Notes: a model not told the origin generated them from the sequence alone. Numbered from the stretch's first letter, positions 1 to 15,836 are shown. The stretch: DNA of 64,000 nt from Miscanthus floridulus (GCF_019320115.1 NC_089598.1:24705585-24769584), one strand, 5' to 3'. Numbers and translations are program-made.

Positions 1-520
1 TACCAAGCTCTTGGGGCTCGCTTTAGCCCATATAGCTCCTTGGACAACCTATAAACATGATTAGGATATCTAGGGTCTTCGAACCAGGGAGGTTGATCAA
101 CATAGACTAGTTCATTTATGAAGCCATTTAGAAATGCACTTTTAACATCCATTTGATATAATTTCATTTCATGATGAGATGCATATGCAAGAAGGATATG
201 AATGGCTTCAAGTCTTGCAACCGATGCAAAGGTCTCTCCAAAATCCAACCCTTCAATTTGAGAGAACCCCTTTGCAACTAGCCTTGCCTTATTCCTCACA
301 ATGATGCCTTAATCATCTTACTTATTGCGGAACACCCACTTTGTTCTAATGACTCTTGCATCCTGTGGTCGCTCTTCAAGTGTCCAAACTTCATTGCGGG
401 TGAAGTTGTTCAATTATTCATGCATGGCATTTATCCAATCCAGATCTTGAAGAGCTTCTTCTATATTCTTAGGCTCAATGCAAGAAACAAACGAGTGATG
501 TTCAATAAAGGAAGCAAGTT
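1..520 (-). pseudogene. copia reverse transcriptase, N-terminal fragment
   Basis: The minus-strand translation contains the copia RT landmarks MDVKSAFLNG, then YVDQPPWFEDPRYPNHVYRL, then the KELYGLKxAPRAWY region at the window edge. These belong to the fingers/palm part of copia RT; the catalytic YVDD box would lie to the left of the window. The reading frame is interrupted near 310 by a stop codon. It is a remnant of the polyprotein of the surrounding copia element. Confidence 0.8.
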
Positions 521-521
521 T

Positions 522-1770
522 TTAAGAGCGAATCATTACACCCTTTGAAGGACTCCCTATGATGAGATCTTGTAGATGTGCTTGAAGTATAGGAGAATTT
601 CTTCTATCAACCACTTGAGGAGGAGGTTGTGGAGCATCAATGTCTTGAGCTTGTGCCACCATTTGGTCATGAGAGACATGAGTATCTTTATTTTCTACTC
701 TCCCATCTTTATCATCATCTTGTAGCACATTTGATGAAGAGGGTGGATCAATCACTTGTACATCATCTTCATCATCTTTGGGCTTGATGTCTCCAACCGG
801 AATGTTCTTCATGGCCTCCCTCAGTGGTTCATCACCTATATCATCAAGATTCTCATGTACTCCTTGGGAGCCGTTAGATTCATCAAATTCTACATCATAT
901 GTTTCTTCAACCAAGCCAGTGGCATGATTAAATACTTGATATGCTTTGGACTTTGATGAGTAACCAGCAAGAAAACCAATATCACAACGTCTTTGGAACT
1001 TCCCTAGGTGTTGCTGCTTCTTGTAGATGTAGCATTTGCAACCAAACACCCAGAAGAATAAGGCGTCCAGTTTCTTCCCATTGAGCAACTCATAAGGTGT
1101 CTTGCCAAGAAACTTTTGTAGAAATAGGCGGTTGGATGCATAGCATGTGATGTTGATAGCTTCTGCCCATAAATCTTGTGGTGTGTTGTACTCATCAAGT
1201 ATTGTTCTCGCAAGGGTGATTAGTGTCTGGTTCTTTCTCTCTACTACACCATTTTGTTAAGGAGTATAGGTTGTGAGACCTCATGCTTGATCCCAACTTC
1301 ATCACAATATGCTTCAATGTTTGTATTGTCAAATTCTTTCCCATTGTCACTTCTTATCTTCTTGAGCTTCACTTCAAATTCATTTTGTGCTCTCTTGGCA
1401 AACTTCTTGAAACATGCGGCCACTTCAGTCTTGTCATGAAGGAAGAACACCCAAGTGTATCTAGAGTAGTTGTCAACTATCACAAGACAATAGAGATTGC
1501 CTCCCAAACTCTTGTAAGTTGTTGGTCCAAATAGATCCATGTGGAGAAGCTCTAGCACTCTTGTTGTTGAAATGTAAGCTTTGGTTGGATGAGTGTTTGC
1601 AACTTGCTTGCTGGCTTAACATGCACTACAAAGCTTGTCTTTCTCAAATTTCACATCCTTCAAATCTCTCACCAACTCATTTTTCATTAACTTCTTGAGT
1701 GAGCTCATCCCAACATGTACGAGCCTTCTATGCCAAAGCCACCCAAGTGATGTTTTGGTGAATAAGCATG
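522..1770 (-). pseudogene. copia integrase, broken frame
   Basis: Three minus-strand segments form an integrase. Around 1620-1770 is the GAG-pre-integrase HHCC-type zinc region. At 1244-1558 is the catalytic core, with HMDLFGP (first Asp), VDNYSRYTWVFFL and IRSDNGKEF (second Asp). At 522-1088 is the C-terminal portion, with FWVFGCKCYI and GYSSKSKAYQVFN, followed by an acidic linker. A TAA sits where the conserved TPQQNG motif expects a glutamine (near 1258), so the frame is closed. The family inserts retrotransposon cDNA into host DNA; this copy cannot make a full enzyme. Confidence 0.85.
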
Positions 1771-2160
1771 TCTTCTAGTTTGCATCTTCGGAGGTAAAAT
1801 CCACTAGATATAGGTTGTTGTATCTAAAGCCCTTGAATATGACTTGATCATCATCTTTCTTTGACACAACCACTTCCTTCTCGGTGAACAAACATTGAAA
1901 GCCAAGATCACACAATTGACCAATGGATAGCAAGTTGATGCTCAATGAAGCAACATATAGCACATTTGATATTGAGTGATCATTTGATATTACAACTTTG
2001 CCCAACCCTTGTACTTTGCCCTTTGAATTGTCACCAAATGTAATCCTTTCTTGACCATCTACTTCTTCATCTAGTGAGGAGAACATACGAGAATCACCGG
2101 TCATATGTTGAGTGCAGCCACTATCAATAACTCAATGACTTCCACCAGTCTTGTAGTTCA
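1771..2160 (-). pseudogene. copia aspartic protease region
   Basis: The minus-strand translation around 2100-2130 reads DSGCTQHMTG, the copia aspartic-protease active-site motif (D-S-G). It is followed through 1775 by the usual VLYVASLSINLLSIGQLCDLG segment that links protease to the integrase zinc region. An in-frame stop lies just upstream of the motif near 2133. The role is to process the Gag-Pol polyprotein; here it is part of a dead polyprotein. Confidence 0.8.
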
Positions 2161-2177
2161 CCTACACAAAAAAGAGA

Positions 2178-4580
2178 TCAAGCTTGTTGTTTAGGGACCC
2201 TAACTTGATAAGGGCCCTTAACTTTCTCAACTAGTGACTTAGCAACCCAAATTTGCTTAGGCCTATTCTTGTTGGGTGGACCTAAGGATATGACTTTCAT
2301 CTTTCCACTAGAATCCTTTCTAAGCATGTAGTGAGCATTGAAGACAAAAGGGTTTAGCATGCTTGGGCAAGGGTTGTGGTGGTGGAGTTTCACACTCATG
2401 AGCAAAGTGACCTTGTCCACACTCAAAGCATCTCTTTGGCCTAGGCTTTGACTTGTATTGTTGTTGATGTTGAGCTTGAGCTTTCTTCTCTTGATTCACC
2501 AAGAACCCAATACCACTTCTATCCATCTTCATCATGGTGTTCATAAGTAGCTTACTCTGAAGATATTGGCCTCTTGTGAACTTGCTCAAACCGGTCTTGA
2601 GATGTTCTTTCTCCAACTTGAGTTTCTTGTTTCTTCTCTAAGTTCATCATGATTCTTCTCCATCTTGAGTCTCTTGTTCTCTTCTCTAAGCATCTCATTC
2701 TCAAGAGCCATATCATGATCATTGTCAGGATTCTCTATCACAATTGTGTTGGTGGTTGTTAGCTTTTCAAGATCCTTCTTGAGCTTTTTATTTTCATTCT
2801 TGAGCTTGACATAATCATCATAGTTGTCGGATTCAACCACTTTCTTGCCTTTGCTACTAGAACCTTGGTCAATGCTCTCAACAATCAAGTCATCAGATGA
2901 TGTGGCTATATCAATCTTAACAACATTGTTAGTAGCATCATGCGGCTCATTTGACAATAACTCATGAGAAAGAACAAGATTGTCATGATTAATCTTGAGA
3001 TTGGTGTACTCTTCTTTTAGCAAGTTGTAGCTAGTGGTGAGCTCATTGTGTATCCCCTCAAATTTATCATGTTTTTCTCTAAGCTCCCTTTTAGAGGTTT
3101 TGAGCTCCTTGAGTTTGGATGACACAATTTTATTCTCTTCTTTAAGCTCATCATTAGTTTTTTTGGCTATGTCATACTTTGCTAAGAGTGAGTCACTCTT
3201 AAGTTCTAGTTTCTCATTTTTAGCTCTTGTCTTTCTTGTGTATTGGTTTAACAAATTGACAAGATCATCATAAGAAGGTGATTCAAATTCTTCATCACTA
3301 TCACTACCATTTTCATAATCACTAGTATTGTCATTACTATCATCATCATTTTGTACCTTTCGTTCATCCTTGGCCATGAGGCATAGATGTATAGAGGATG
3401 ATGACGGTGGTGTCGGTGGAGATAGTGAAGAACCAATCACAAGAGCAGCCACCTTCTCCTCATTTTCATTTTCATCATCGGATGAGCCACTTGATGATTC
3501 AGTGTCCGTGAGCCAATCACCAACAATATAGGCCTTGCCATTTTTCTTCTTCTTGTGAAATTCCTTCTTCTTGCCATCTTTCTTCTTGTATGGCTTGTTC
3601 TTCTTCTTCTCATCATCATCATCATTTGAGTTATCTTTTTTGCCCTTGTACTTCTTCTTGTACTTGTCTTTCTTGGGTTTGGGGCGTTGATGAACTAGAT
3701 GACCAAGATCTCTACAATTGTATCAATCCATTTTGGAGATGGGCTTCCTTCTACTACTAGTGAAGAATTTCTTCTTCTTGCCATCAAACTTGACACCATT
3801 CTTGTTTAGCTTCTTGAGCATCTTGGTGGTTCCTCCCACTATGAGTGCAGGGCTTGCATCATCAATCTCATCATCATTTGAGCTATCATGATGAACTTTT
3901 GCTTTGCCCCTCTTCTCTTGGCTAGCCTTGAATGCCAAATCTTTCTTCTTGGTGGAAGAAGAGTCATCTTGTGGAGTGATATGCATGTACATCTCATGTG
4001 CATTGATCTTTCCCAATATTTGAGTTTGTGTACTGGTGGAAAGATCACCTTGATGAAGCACCATCACAATATGCCCATACTTGTCAATGGGGAGGAGACT
4101 CAAGATCTTTCTCACAACATCAGATGGTTGCATTTGACTGAGTCCAAGCCCATTGACCTCCTCTACAAGAATATTCAAGCGTGAATATATTTCATTAGCA
4201 CTTTCACTATGAAGCATTTCAAATGAATTAAGCTTCTTCATCACAAGGTGATAGCGTTCCTCATGCTCACTCTTGGTTCCCTCATGGATGGCACAAATGT
4301 CCGACCATAGTGAATGGACGTCTTTATGGTTCCGCCCACGGTTAAAGACATCCTTGCAAAGGCCTCTAAAAAGGGTGTTTCTAACCTTTGCATTCCACTT
4401 CTCGTAGTGAACCTCATCACCTTGAAGGTTGGTAGGATCCTTAGGTTTTGAAAAGCCTTATGAGGCGGCTCTAAGCACTCCAACATCTAAAGCCTCTAGG
4501 TACGTCTCCATGCGAATTTTCCAATAAGGAAAATCATCTCCCTCAAAGACAGGAGGGGGTCCATCCCCATGGGACATCTT
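2178..4580 (-). pseudogene. copia Gag with long acidic/coiled-coil region and two zinc knuckles
   Basis: The minus-strand Gag starts near 4577 with a MSHGDGPPPVFEGDDF-type N-terminus. It continues through the UBN2-like capsid segment (4241-4580 and 3723-4244), a degenerate first knuckle near 3690-3725 and a Lys/Asp/Ser-rich acidic stretch. A long heptad-rich helix follows at 2586-3452, and a second knuckle, CFECGQGHFAHEC, lies near 2405-2440. The length and internal coiled coil recall large-Gag grass copia lineages; I cannot assign a lineage. Stops and frame changes separate the segments, for example at 3720 before the first knuckle. Confidence 0.8.
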
Positions 4581-4611
4581 GCTCTAGGCGGTTAAGCCTA
4601 ATTTAAGGAGC

Positions 4612-4630
4612 ACGAGGCTCCAATACCAAT
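4612..4630 (-). other. primer-binding site of copia-1
   Basis: On the minus strand the LTR end (GATCCTTTCA) is followed directly by TTGGTATTGGAGCC. This is a two-mismatch version of the initiator-Met tRNA binding site TTGGTATCAGAGCC used by plant copia elements. It fixes the LTR/internal boundary at about 4631. Confidence 0.75.
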
Positions 4631-5021
4631 TGAAAGGATCAAGATGCCCAAGAGGGGGTGAATTGGGCGAATTCTAAATTTCTTGCAATAATTAAGCCCT
4701 ACACTTAGCCCATTTCACCCTCTTGTGCCTAAAAGTGTTTCTATTGTTCTATCGCACAAAAGTTTTGCACACTAGGTTCTAATCCTACTCTAGCATGTCA
4801 ATTCTATGAATATAAAGACATGAATTGAATTGCTTAAATGTAAATGCTCAAGGTAAAGAGAAGGAGAGGAACATGGTGATGTTTTTCTGAGGTATCGGAG
4901 AGTCGCCACTCCCCACTAATCCTTTTTGAAGCACCCACGCAAGGGTGTAGCTCCCCCTTGATCTGCATAAGGATCAAGTGCTCTCTATAGGCTGATTCTT
5001 TGATAGTTCGTCACGGTGAAT
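4631..5021 (-). repeat. copia-1 5' LTR, internal-side half
   Basis: This is LTR sequence from the PBS-adjacent end (plus strand starts TGAAAGGATC) up to the CACTA-1 insertion point. The other half resumes at 16619 after the AAT target duplication. Together the halves make an LTR of roughly 1 kb. Confidence 0.75.
5019..5021. repeat. 3-bp target site duplication AAT (left), partner at 16616-16618
   Basis: AAT immediately precedes CACTAGTACAGAAACG and immediately follows CGTTTCTCTACTAGTG at 16616-16618. A 3-bp duplication is the expected length for CACTA elements, so these bases define the exact insertion point in the copia LTR. Confidence 0.9.
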
Positions 5022-5038
5022 CACTAGTACAGAAACGG

Positions 5039-5262
5039 GCTGTACTCCTGGTTGGGAAACCCCCTTCAATCCCGGTTTCCCAACCGGGAGCAAGAATGCG
5101 GGACTAAAGGGCCCCTCCTTTAGTCTTGGTTTCTTGTCCGGGACTAAAGGTTCACCTTTAGTCCCGGTTGGTAATACCAACCGGGGCTAAAGAGGCCTCC
5201 CGGCTTGGCCACGTGGGCCGACCCTTTAGTCTCGGTTGGTATTACCAACCGGGACTAAAGGT
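5039..5262. repeat. CACTA-1 left subterminal repeat array
   Basis: Repeated, inverted copies of TTTAGTCCCGGTTGG and CCAACCGGGACTAAAG form near-perfect hairpins with 4-6 base loops, for example around 5156-5191 and 5224-5262. In En/Spm such repeats are TNPA binding sites; that role is inferred here. Confidence 0.85.
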
Positions 5263-5464
5263 TTTCTTTTTTTCTTTATTTTTTGTTTCTGTTTTCAATT
5301 GATGATTTATTTTGGTTTTCAAATAGGTTTTCGAATACGCATTCTATGCTGCTAATAATATACGTATTCTACACGCTTATAATGTTCGAACATTTTGTAC
5401 AAACTAAAGTATGAAACTAATGTATATATTATATGCATATACATATATTGTACGTTATTTTATG

Positions 5465-5470
<6 letters not shown>

Positions 5471-5507
<37 letters not shown>
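5471..5507. repeat. TA microsatellite
   Basis: An uninterrupted (TA)n tract lies in CACTA-1 between the subterminal array and the last exon of the minus-strand gene. The same tract, shorter, occurs in CACTA-2 near 54473-54503. Confidence 0.9.
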
Positions 5508-5508
<1 letters not shown>

Positions 5509-5544
5509 CAAATAAAGCTTGTATTGTATATTCTATCATATCCT

Positions 5545-9421
<3,877 letters not shown>

Positions 9422-9600
9422 CTAGCTTTTACACCACTAGATATATCTATAAAAAATAAAAACTATGTCTATAAAATAGACTCCTGCAGGACGTGCCACC
9501 TCGAGGATAGTAACATTTATAGATGATATTTGTAGGTCTGAAGTTATTAAATATCCATCAAATTCTAACTCAAAAACATGTTTAAATAAATAACCATCCG

Positions 9601-10412
9601 TACTAGTTGACCTTGCTTACGTGATCATCTCGGCGAGCATTTCTCCACCGGACGGCACCGTACTTGGCCACGGAAGAGCTCTGATTCTATGAGGAAGGGA
9701 ACATGGTCTTCCACGACCGTTGCCGCTCTCCCTCGTATAATCAAAGCTCCTCCTTGACGTCCGTTACCGCTCCGCAAAGAACATGCTAGCCGAGATGAAT
9801 ACGGTCTGCAAGTTCAACTAGTACGGATTTTCTACAATTTTCTAACTATTTTCTAAGTATTTCATTTCATGGAAAAATTAATTCTAAAAAATAAAAGGCA
9901 TGATTTCTAAGTATTTCATTTCATAGAAAAATTAATTCTAAGTGACCTGCTCGACAAAATTGAGAAAAAAACACACGCACTCATGACCTTACTTACGTGA
10001 TCATCTCGGCGAGCATTTCTCCACTGGACGGCACCGTACTTGGCCACGGAAGAGCTCCGATTCTATGAGGAAGGGAACACGGTCTTCCACGACCGTTGCC
10101 GCTCTCCCTCATAGAATCAAAGCTCCTCCTTGACGTCCGTTACCGCTCGGCAGAGAACATGCTAGCCGAGATGAACACGGTCCGCAAGTTCAACTAGTAT
10201 GGATTTTCTACAATTTTCTAACTATTTTCTAAGTATTTCATTTCATGGAAAAATTAATTCTAAAAAATAAAAGGCATGATTTCTAAGTATTTCATTTCAT
10301 GGAAAAATTAATTCTAAGTGACCTACTCGACACCGGCAAGCTCGCGGGCGTTTCATGGAAAAATTAATTCTAAGTGACCTGCTCGACAAAATTGAGAAAA
10401 AACACACGCTCT
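9601..10412. repeat. two-unit direct repeat (~376-bp period) with internal inverted repeat
   Basis: The unit beginning CGTGATCATCTCGGCGAGC occurs at about 9620 and 9996. Both copies end in a CTCGACAAAATTGAG stretch. Each unit contains GATTCTATGAGG facing CCTCATAGAATC (best in the second copy, about 10055 and 10110), so a hairpin can form. It lies upstream of the second CACTA-1 gene and is absent from CACTA-2. Confidence 0.8.
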
Positions 10413-11095
10413 CATGACCTCACACATCTTCTAAGATCACGTAAGCCGCTGCTTGTCGATCCGATCCGACGGGGTTTGACCAGCACTGAGCGTCGTTTAG
10501 GTTGCCTTGTTTGACGGTTCATTCATAATTCATGCTACTGACAGGCACATACAACAGGCACATACAAGAGATCAAATGAGCCCTAGTCGTTGTCTTCCAA
10601 ACACATACCCAATTGATGTCAAGCCGCAAGAAATCGAAACAAGCAAAACACAGACCCAATTGATGGCTCTAGGGCTCCTCGTCCTCGATGGTGCGTCGGC
10701 TCGGGCGACTCCTCTACTGCGGCGTCGCTCGGGCCAGGGACGCTCAGCATGGGGAAGACTCGGGCGTGCTCCGATAAGGCAGCGTGGGGAAGGCTCCGGG
10801 GCTCCTCGTCCTCGAAGGTGCGGTAGCACAGGGAAGGCTCAGGCGCGCTCCGGTGAGGACTACGGCGACGATGGACGAGGATGAGCGAGGCGTGCACTGG
10901 CCGGCCGGAGAAGAAGCGCGCATGCGCGTGGGGCCGGTGACAGCTTGCGCGCGTGACGAGGCAAAGCTAGGGTGGTCGCCTAGGGGCGGCGGCGCTGCTG
11001 GATCAGATCGATCTGGTGGCAAGATGAGGCGACGACGTGGCGGAGACAGAGAGGAAGAGACCTAGAGAAAGGAGAAGGCCGAGTTTATAAAGGGA
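10413..11095 (-). promoter_or_regulatory. GC-rich probable promoter/5' leader of the second CACTA-1 gene
   Basis: GC-rich sequence without a credible coding pattern. On the minus strand CCCTTTATAAACTCGG gives a TATA box near 11085-11092, pointing toward the TNPA-like gene. Open frames here overlap in all phases and look compositional. Promoter role is inferred from position and the TATA match. Confidence 0.4.
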
Positions 11096-11100
11096 GACCT

Positions 11101-11390
11101 ATAGTCCCGGGTGATGGTTAGAACCGAGACTAAAGGTTCTTTAGTCCCGGGTGATGATTAGAACCAGGACTAAAGGTCTGACCTTTAGTCCCCGGTGTAG
11201 CCACGGCCCGAGAGTAAAGGGGATTTTGGCGGGCCACGAAAATGCAGCCCACCTTGGCAAGGTTCTTTAGTCCTGGGTGATGGTTAGAACCGGGACTAAA
11301 GGTCTGACCTTTAGTCCCGGGTGTAGCCACGGCCCAGGAGTAGCCCACCTTTAGTCCCGGGTGGTTGATCCACCCGGAAGTAAAGGTGGG
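11101..11390. repeat. internal CACTA-type repeat array of a different subtype
   Basis: Repeated GTGATGGTTAGAACC and GGGACTAAAGG units in both orientations resemble CACTA subterminal arrays. They differ from the GGTTGG-type repeats at the ends of CACTA-1. They sit between the two genes, so they are either a remnant of a nested element or an internal regulatory array. Confidence 0.6.
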
Positions 11391-11858
11391 CTACAGTTTG
11401 GCTTTCCGCTAGTTTCAAGCTCCATTTGTTTTTTATATATTTCTTTCTATAAAATGTTAAAGTCTTGTTAATTGCACAGTAAATTAAATACAAGGCATAA
11501 AATTGTTTTAAAAGAATATGGATTTAGTTTTGCTTTATTGCACACTGGAAAATTGTGTGACCTAAAGTATTTTGTTTTTTCTTATAAGTATTGAAACATA
11601 ATGTCATTAATATTTACTATTTCATTAATGCAAAAATGTAGTGTTTAATTTAAATCATTAAAACTTTTGTTTTCGATTGGAAATTTGTTTTCACATCATT
11701 TCAACGTAAATCTTTTCATTTTTTCATCACTCATTGTCCAAAAGCGACATGGAAATCCCACCATCAAACACAAATTTAATCTGAACATAGAAAAAAGGAA
11801 ACACCTAATAAACATCTCTGAATTCACAATTATTACATAATACCTCTAATACACACTA
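11391..11858. other. AT-rich spacer, no gene seen
   Basis: AT-rich sequence between the internal repeat array and the 3' end of the transposase gene. It probably contains the transposase 3' UTR; no polyadenylation site can be fixed. Confidence 0.5.
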
Positions 11859-11879
11859 TTAAACATCACTATATATATC

Positions 11880-14800
11880 AAACGGGCATGGTAGTGAACT
11901 TCTTCTTAACGATATCCCTTGGTTATGATCGCGTCGTAACCATGGAGTGTCCTCATCATTTAGCTGGATGCTTGGGTCTTTGTTCACTATGAAGGGTGGA
12001 ATTCGGTCATCCTTTTCATAATCTTCTGATATGTCTGACTTGTCTTCAATTCCAACAATGTTTCTTTTCCCTGAAAGAACTATGTGACGCTTTGGCTCAT
12101 TGATTGGGTCATTGTTGTTTTTCCCTCTCTTCGGTTTTGTAGACATGTCCTTGACATAGAACACCTGATTCACATCCTTGGCAAGGACAAACGGTTCGTC
12201 TTTGTACCCAATATTGTTGAGGTCCACGGTTGTCATTCCATACTAGTTGTCGACTGCTACCCCGCCTCCAGTCGCCTTTACCCATTGGCACTTGAACAAA
12301 GGTACCTTAAAAGTAGGTGCATAGTTTAGTTCCCATATCTCCTCTATGCGGCCATAATATGTTTGCTTATTTCCATAAGGGTTGGTGGCATCTATGTGGA
12401 CACCACTATTTTAGTTGGTGCTCCTTTTATCTTGGGCTACTGTGTAAAATGTATTCCCATTTATCTCGTACCCTTTGTATATGAGGATATGCCACGATGG
12501 CTACCTAGCCAACAAATATAGTTGCTCATCAATACTCTCATCACCCTGACATTCTTTTCGCAACTAGTCGCTGAAAGTTTCCATGTGCTGACTTGTAATC
12601 CAAGCTTTAGACTTCCCTAGAAACTCGGATCGGAGCAACTCTTTATGTGTCTCGATATACGGATCCACCAAGGAGGAGTTTTGCAGAACTGTGTAGTGTG
12701 CTTTATTAAAATAATTATCCTATGTACCAATATATGTTTTCTTCCCTAGTGTCCCCTTTCCACTTAGTCTCCCCTCGTATCGCGATTCAGGAACACCAAT
12801 CGGGTCAAGGTCAGGAATAAAGTCAACACAAAACTTAATGACCTCCTTGTTCCATAGCCCTTGGCGATGCTTCCTTCTAGCCGAGCACGGTTGTGAACAT
12901 ATTTCTTTAGGACTCCCATGAACCTCTCAAAGGGGAACATGTTGTGCAAGAACACAGGACCGAGAATGCTAATCTCCTTGACCAGGTGAACTAGGAGGTG
13001 TATCATGATATTAAAGAAGGAAGGAGAGAACACCAACTCAAAGCTGATAAGACATTGAACCACATCATTCTATAGTTTAGCTAGATCCATTGGATCGATT
13101 GCCTTCTAAGAAATTGCATTGAGGAATGCACATAGCTTCACGGTGGCTAGACGTATATTTGGAGGTAGAATTCCTCTTAATGCAACTGGAAGCAATTACG
13201 TCATGAGCACGTGGTAGTCATGGGACTTTAAGTTTAGGAATTTCTTCTCTGGCACATTTATTATACCCTTTATATTCGAGGAGAATCCATATGGTACCAG
13301 GATGCTTGCTAGGCATTCAAGCATGTTTTCCTTCTCTTCTTTGCTAAGAGTGTAGCTGACAGGACTTAAGTAATGGCGTCTATCATCTGTCTTCTCTGGA
13401 TGCAGGTTGTCTCGTTCTTTCAAACACCACAGGTCCTGTCGTGCTTCAAGTGTGTCCTTAGGCTTTCCATACACACCCATGAAGCCTAGCAGGTTCACAC
13501 AAAGATTCTTCATCAGGAGCATCATGTCGATCGCGCTACGGACCTCTAGGACTTGCCAATAGGGTAGCTACCAAAATATGGACTTCTTCTTCCACATGGG
13601 TGCGTGACCGTCGGCGTCGTTCGGAATAGGTTCGCTGCCATGTGCCTTTCCAAATACTACTTTCACATCCTTGACCATATTGAGTACATCCTCACCAGTT
13701 CGGTTGCCTGGCTTGGTCTGGTGGTCTGCCTTACCTTTAAAATGCTTGCCTTTCTTTCTTAGGGGATGATTCATAGGAAGAAATCGACGATGGCCAAGGT
13801 ACGCGACCTTTCAACATTTTTTCAAGAATATACCTTTAATGTCATCGAAACAGTGCGTGCATGCATTATATCCCTTGTTTGATTGTCCTGAAAGATTACT
13901 TAGAGCAGGCCAATCATTGATTGTTATGAACAACAATGCTCGTAGGTCAAAGTGCTCCTGTTTGTGCTCATCCCACACACGTACACCTGGTCTGTTCCAC
14001 AAAAGTAGAAGTTCTTCAACTAGTGGCCTCAGGTACACATCAATGTCGTTGCTAGGTTGCCTTGGGCCTTGGATGAGCACTGGCATCATAATAAACTTAT
14101 GCTTCATGCATAACTAGGGAGGAAGGTTGTAGATACATAGAGTAACAGGCCAAGTGCTATGACTACTACTCTGCTCCCCAAAAGGATTCATACCATCCAT
14201 ACTTAAAGCAAACCTTAAGTTTCTTGCGTCATTTGCAAACTCCGGGAATTCTCTATCGATTGCTCTCCACTGAGACCCATCAGCAAGGTGTCTCAACATA
14301 TTGTCTACCTTACGGTCTTCTTTGTGCCATCGCAACAACTTTGTATGGTCTTTGTTTTTGAACAGATGTTTTAAGCGTGGTATTATAGGAGCATACCACA
14401 TAATCTTGGCAGGGATTTTCTTCGTGGGACGTTCACCCTCAACATCACCAGGGTCATCTCGTCTGATCTTATACCGTGATGCATGACATACCGAGCATGC
14501 ATCTAACTTCTCGTACTCCTCACCACGGTAGAGGATGCAGTCATTAGGACATGCATGTATCTTCTTGATTTCTAATCCCAAAGGGCAGACTACCTGTTTT
14601 GCTTTGTACGTAATGGCGGGCAATTTGTTATCCTTCGGAAGCATCTTCTTTTGGATTTTTAGTAACTCTCCAAATCCCTTGTCAGATACACCATTCTTTG
14701 CCTTCCATTGTAGCAATTCCAGTGTGGTACCCAACTTTTTCTGCCCTGTATCACAAGTTGGGTATAGCAATTTCTTGTGATCCTCTAGCATGCGCTCGAA

Positions 14801-15836
14801 CTTGATCTTCTCCTTTTCACTTTCGCATTCTCTTTGTGCGTCACGAATGGCCTGACCAAGATCATCAGCGGGCTCATCTTCTGCCCCTACCTCTTCTTCA
14901 GCTTCCCCCATTGTAGTATCATTGAAGGCACCATATTCAGCAATAATGTCATCATCGTCCCATTGTTCTTCTTCACCTTCTTCCATTACAACCCTAGTTT
15001 CTCTGTGCTTCGTCCAGCAAATATAGTTTGGCATGAAACCCGACTTCAACAAGTGTGAATGAAGACTCCTTGAGCTAGCATATTCCTTCAAATTCTTATA
15101 TATGGCACATGGGCAGCACATAAAACCATCGCGTTTGTTTGCCTCGACCACACGTAAGAAAGAATGCACACCCTCAATGAACTCTTGGGAACGGCGATCA
15201 GCATTGTACATCCAATGTCGGCTCATCTGCATTACATGACATACATACCATATTAAAACCTAGAACATAATTAGTTAATTATACGACATGCATGCCACCA
15301 CACAAGTTCTTAATTTATGAAAGTCTCGCTACAATGTAGACAATCCCAACTACCACTAAAAAACTAAAGCTAAAATGCACTTCAGCACATAAGGATTTCA
15401 CGACCAATCCCAACTAAAATAGACAGATCATGCAATTGTTCAACATCTATGGCCTTCTTCCGTAGGATCACTGCCTCATCAGCCGCCGTAGCCGTCTGTG
15501 CAAGAGAGTTTTGCACGTGTTCAATATACTCTTCCTCCCAGTACCAGCCTGAACATCCAGTGCCATTCCACTAAAATTAAAACAAAAAATTAGAACTCTA
15601 ATCACAATTATCATGAAAATAAGTATAAATTAACCATAATCATCAAATGCGACAAAATAACTCACATTGAGATCCAGACACTTGTAGAAGATACGGCCCT
15701 TGTTGGGACACTCCTTCCTCACCCGGTACTCCTTCACAATCTTCTCCTCACACTTGCCGCATGCAATGAGAGGGAGGTCCGGCCTCAGTCGCTTTGGAAC
15801 CCGATGAGAGGCCGAGGACCCAGAAGCAGTTGCCAT
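11880..15836 (-). pseudogene. TNPD-like CACTA transposase (Transposase_21 family), CACTA-1
   Basis: Family role: the DNA-cutting transposase of En/Spm elements. A 5' exon (15836-15630) starts MATASGSSASHR and has a GRF-like zinc finger (CGKCEEK, then KGRIFYKC). A second exon near 15570-15422 is helical. The main exon begins at 15232 (MQMSRHWMYNADRRSQ) with a Cys-rich Transpos_assoc motif (CCPCAIYKN). Then come HACPNDCILYRGEEYE, CSVCHASRYK, LSMDGMNPFGEQSSSHSTW (Transposase_21 core), a DUF4218-like MFPFERFMGVLKKYVHNRAR (12764-13063) and a DUF4216-like C-terminus (11880-12236). Stops occur at 14111, 13808, 13565, 13198, 13106 and 13070, plus a frameshift near 12870. Confidence 0.88.

Noticed and set aside
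10507..11065. Overlapping Arg/Pro/Ala-rich open frames on both strands
   Set aside because: They overlap in every phase in GC-rich DNA, have no motif, and lie where a promoter/leader is expected.
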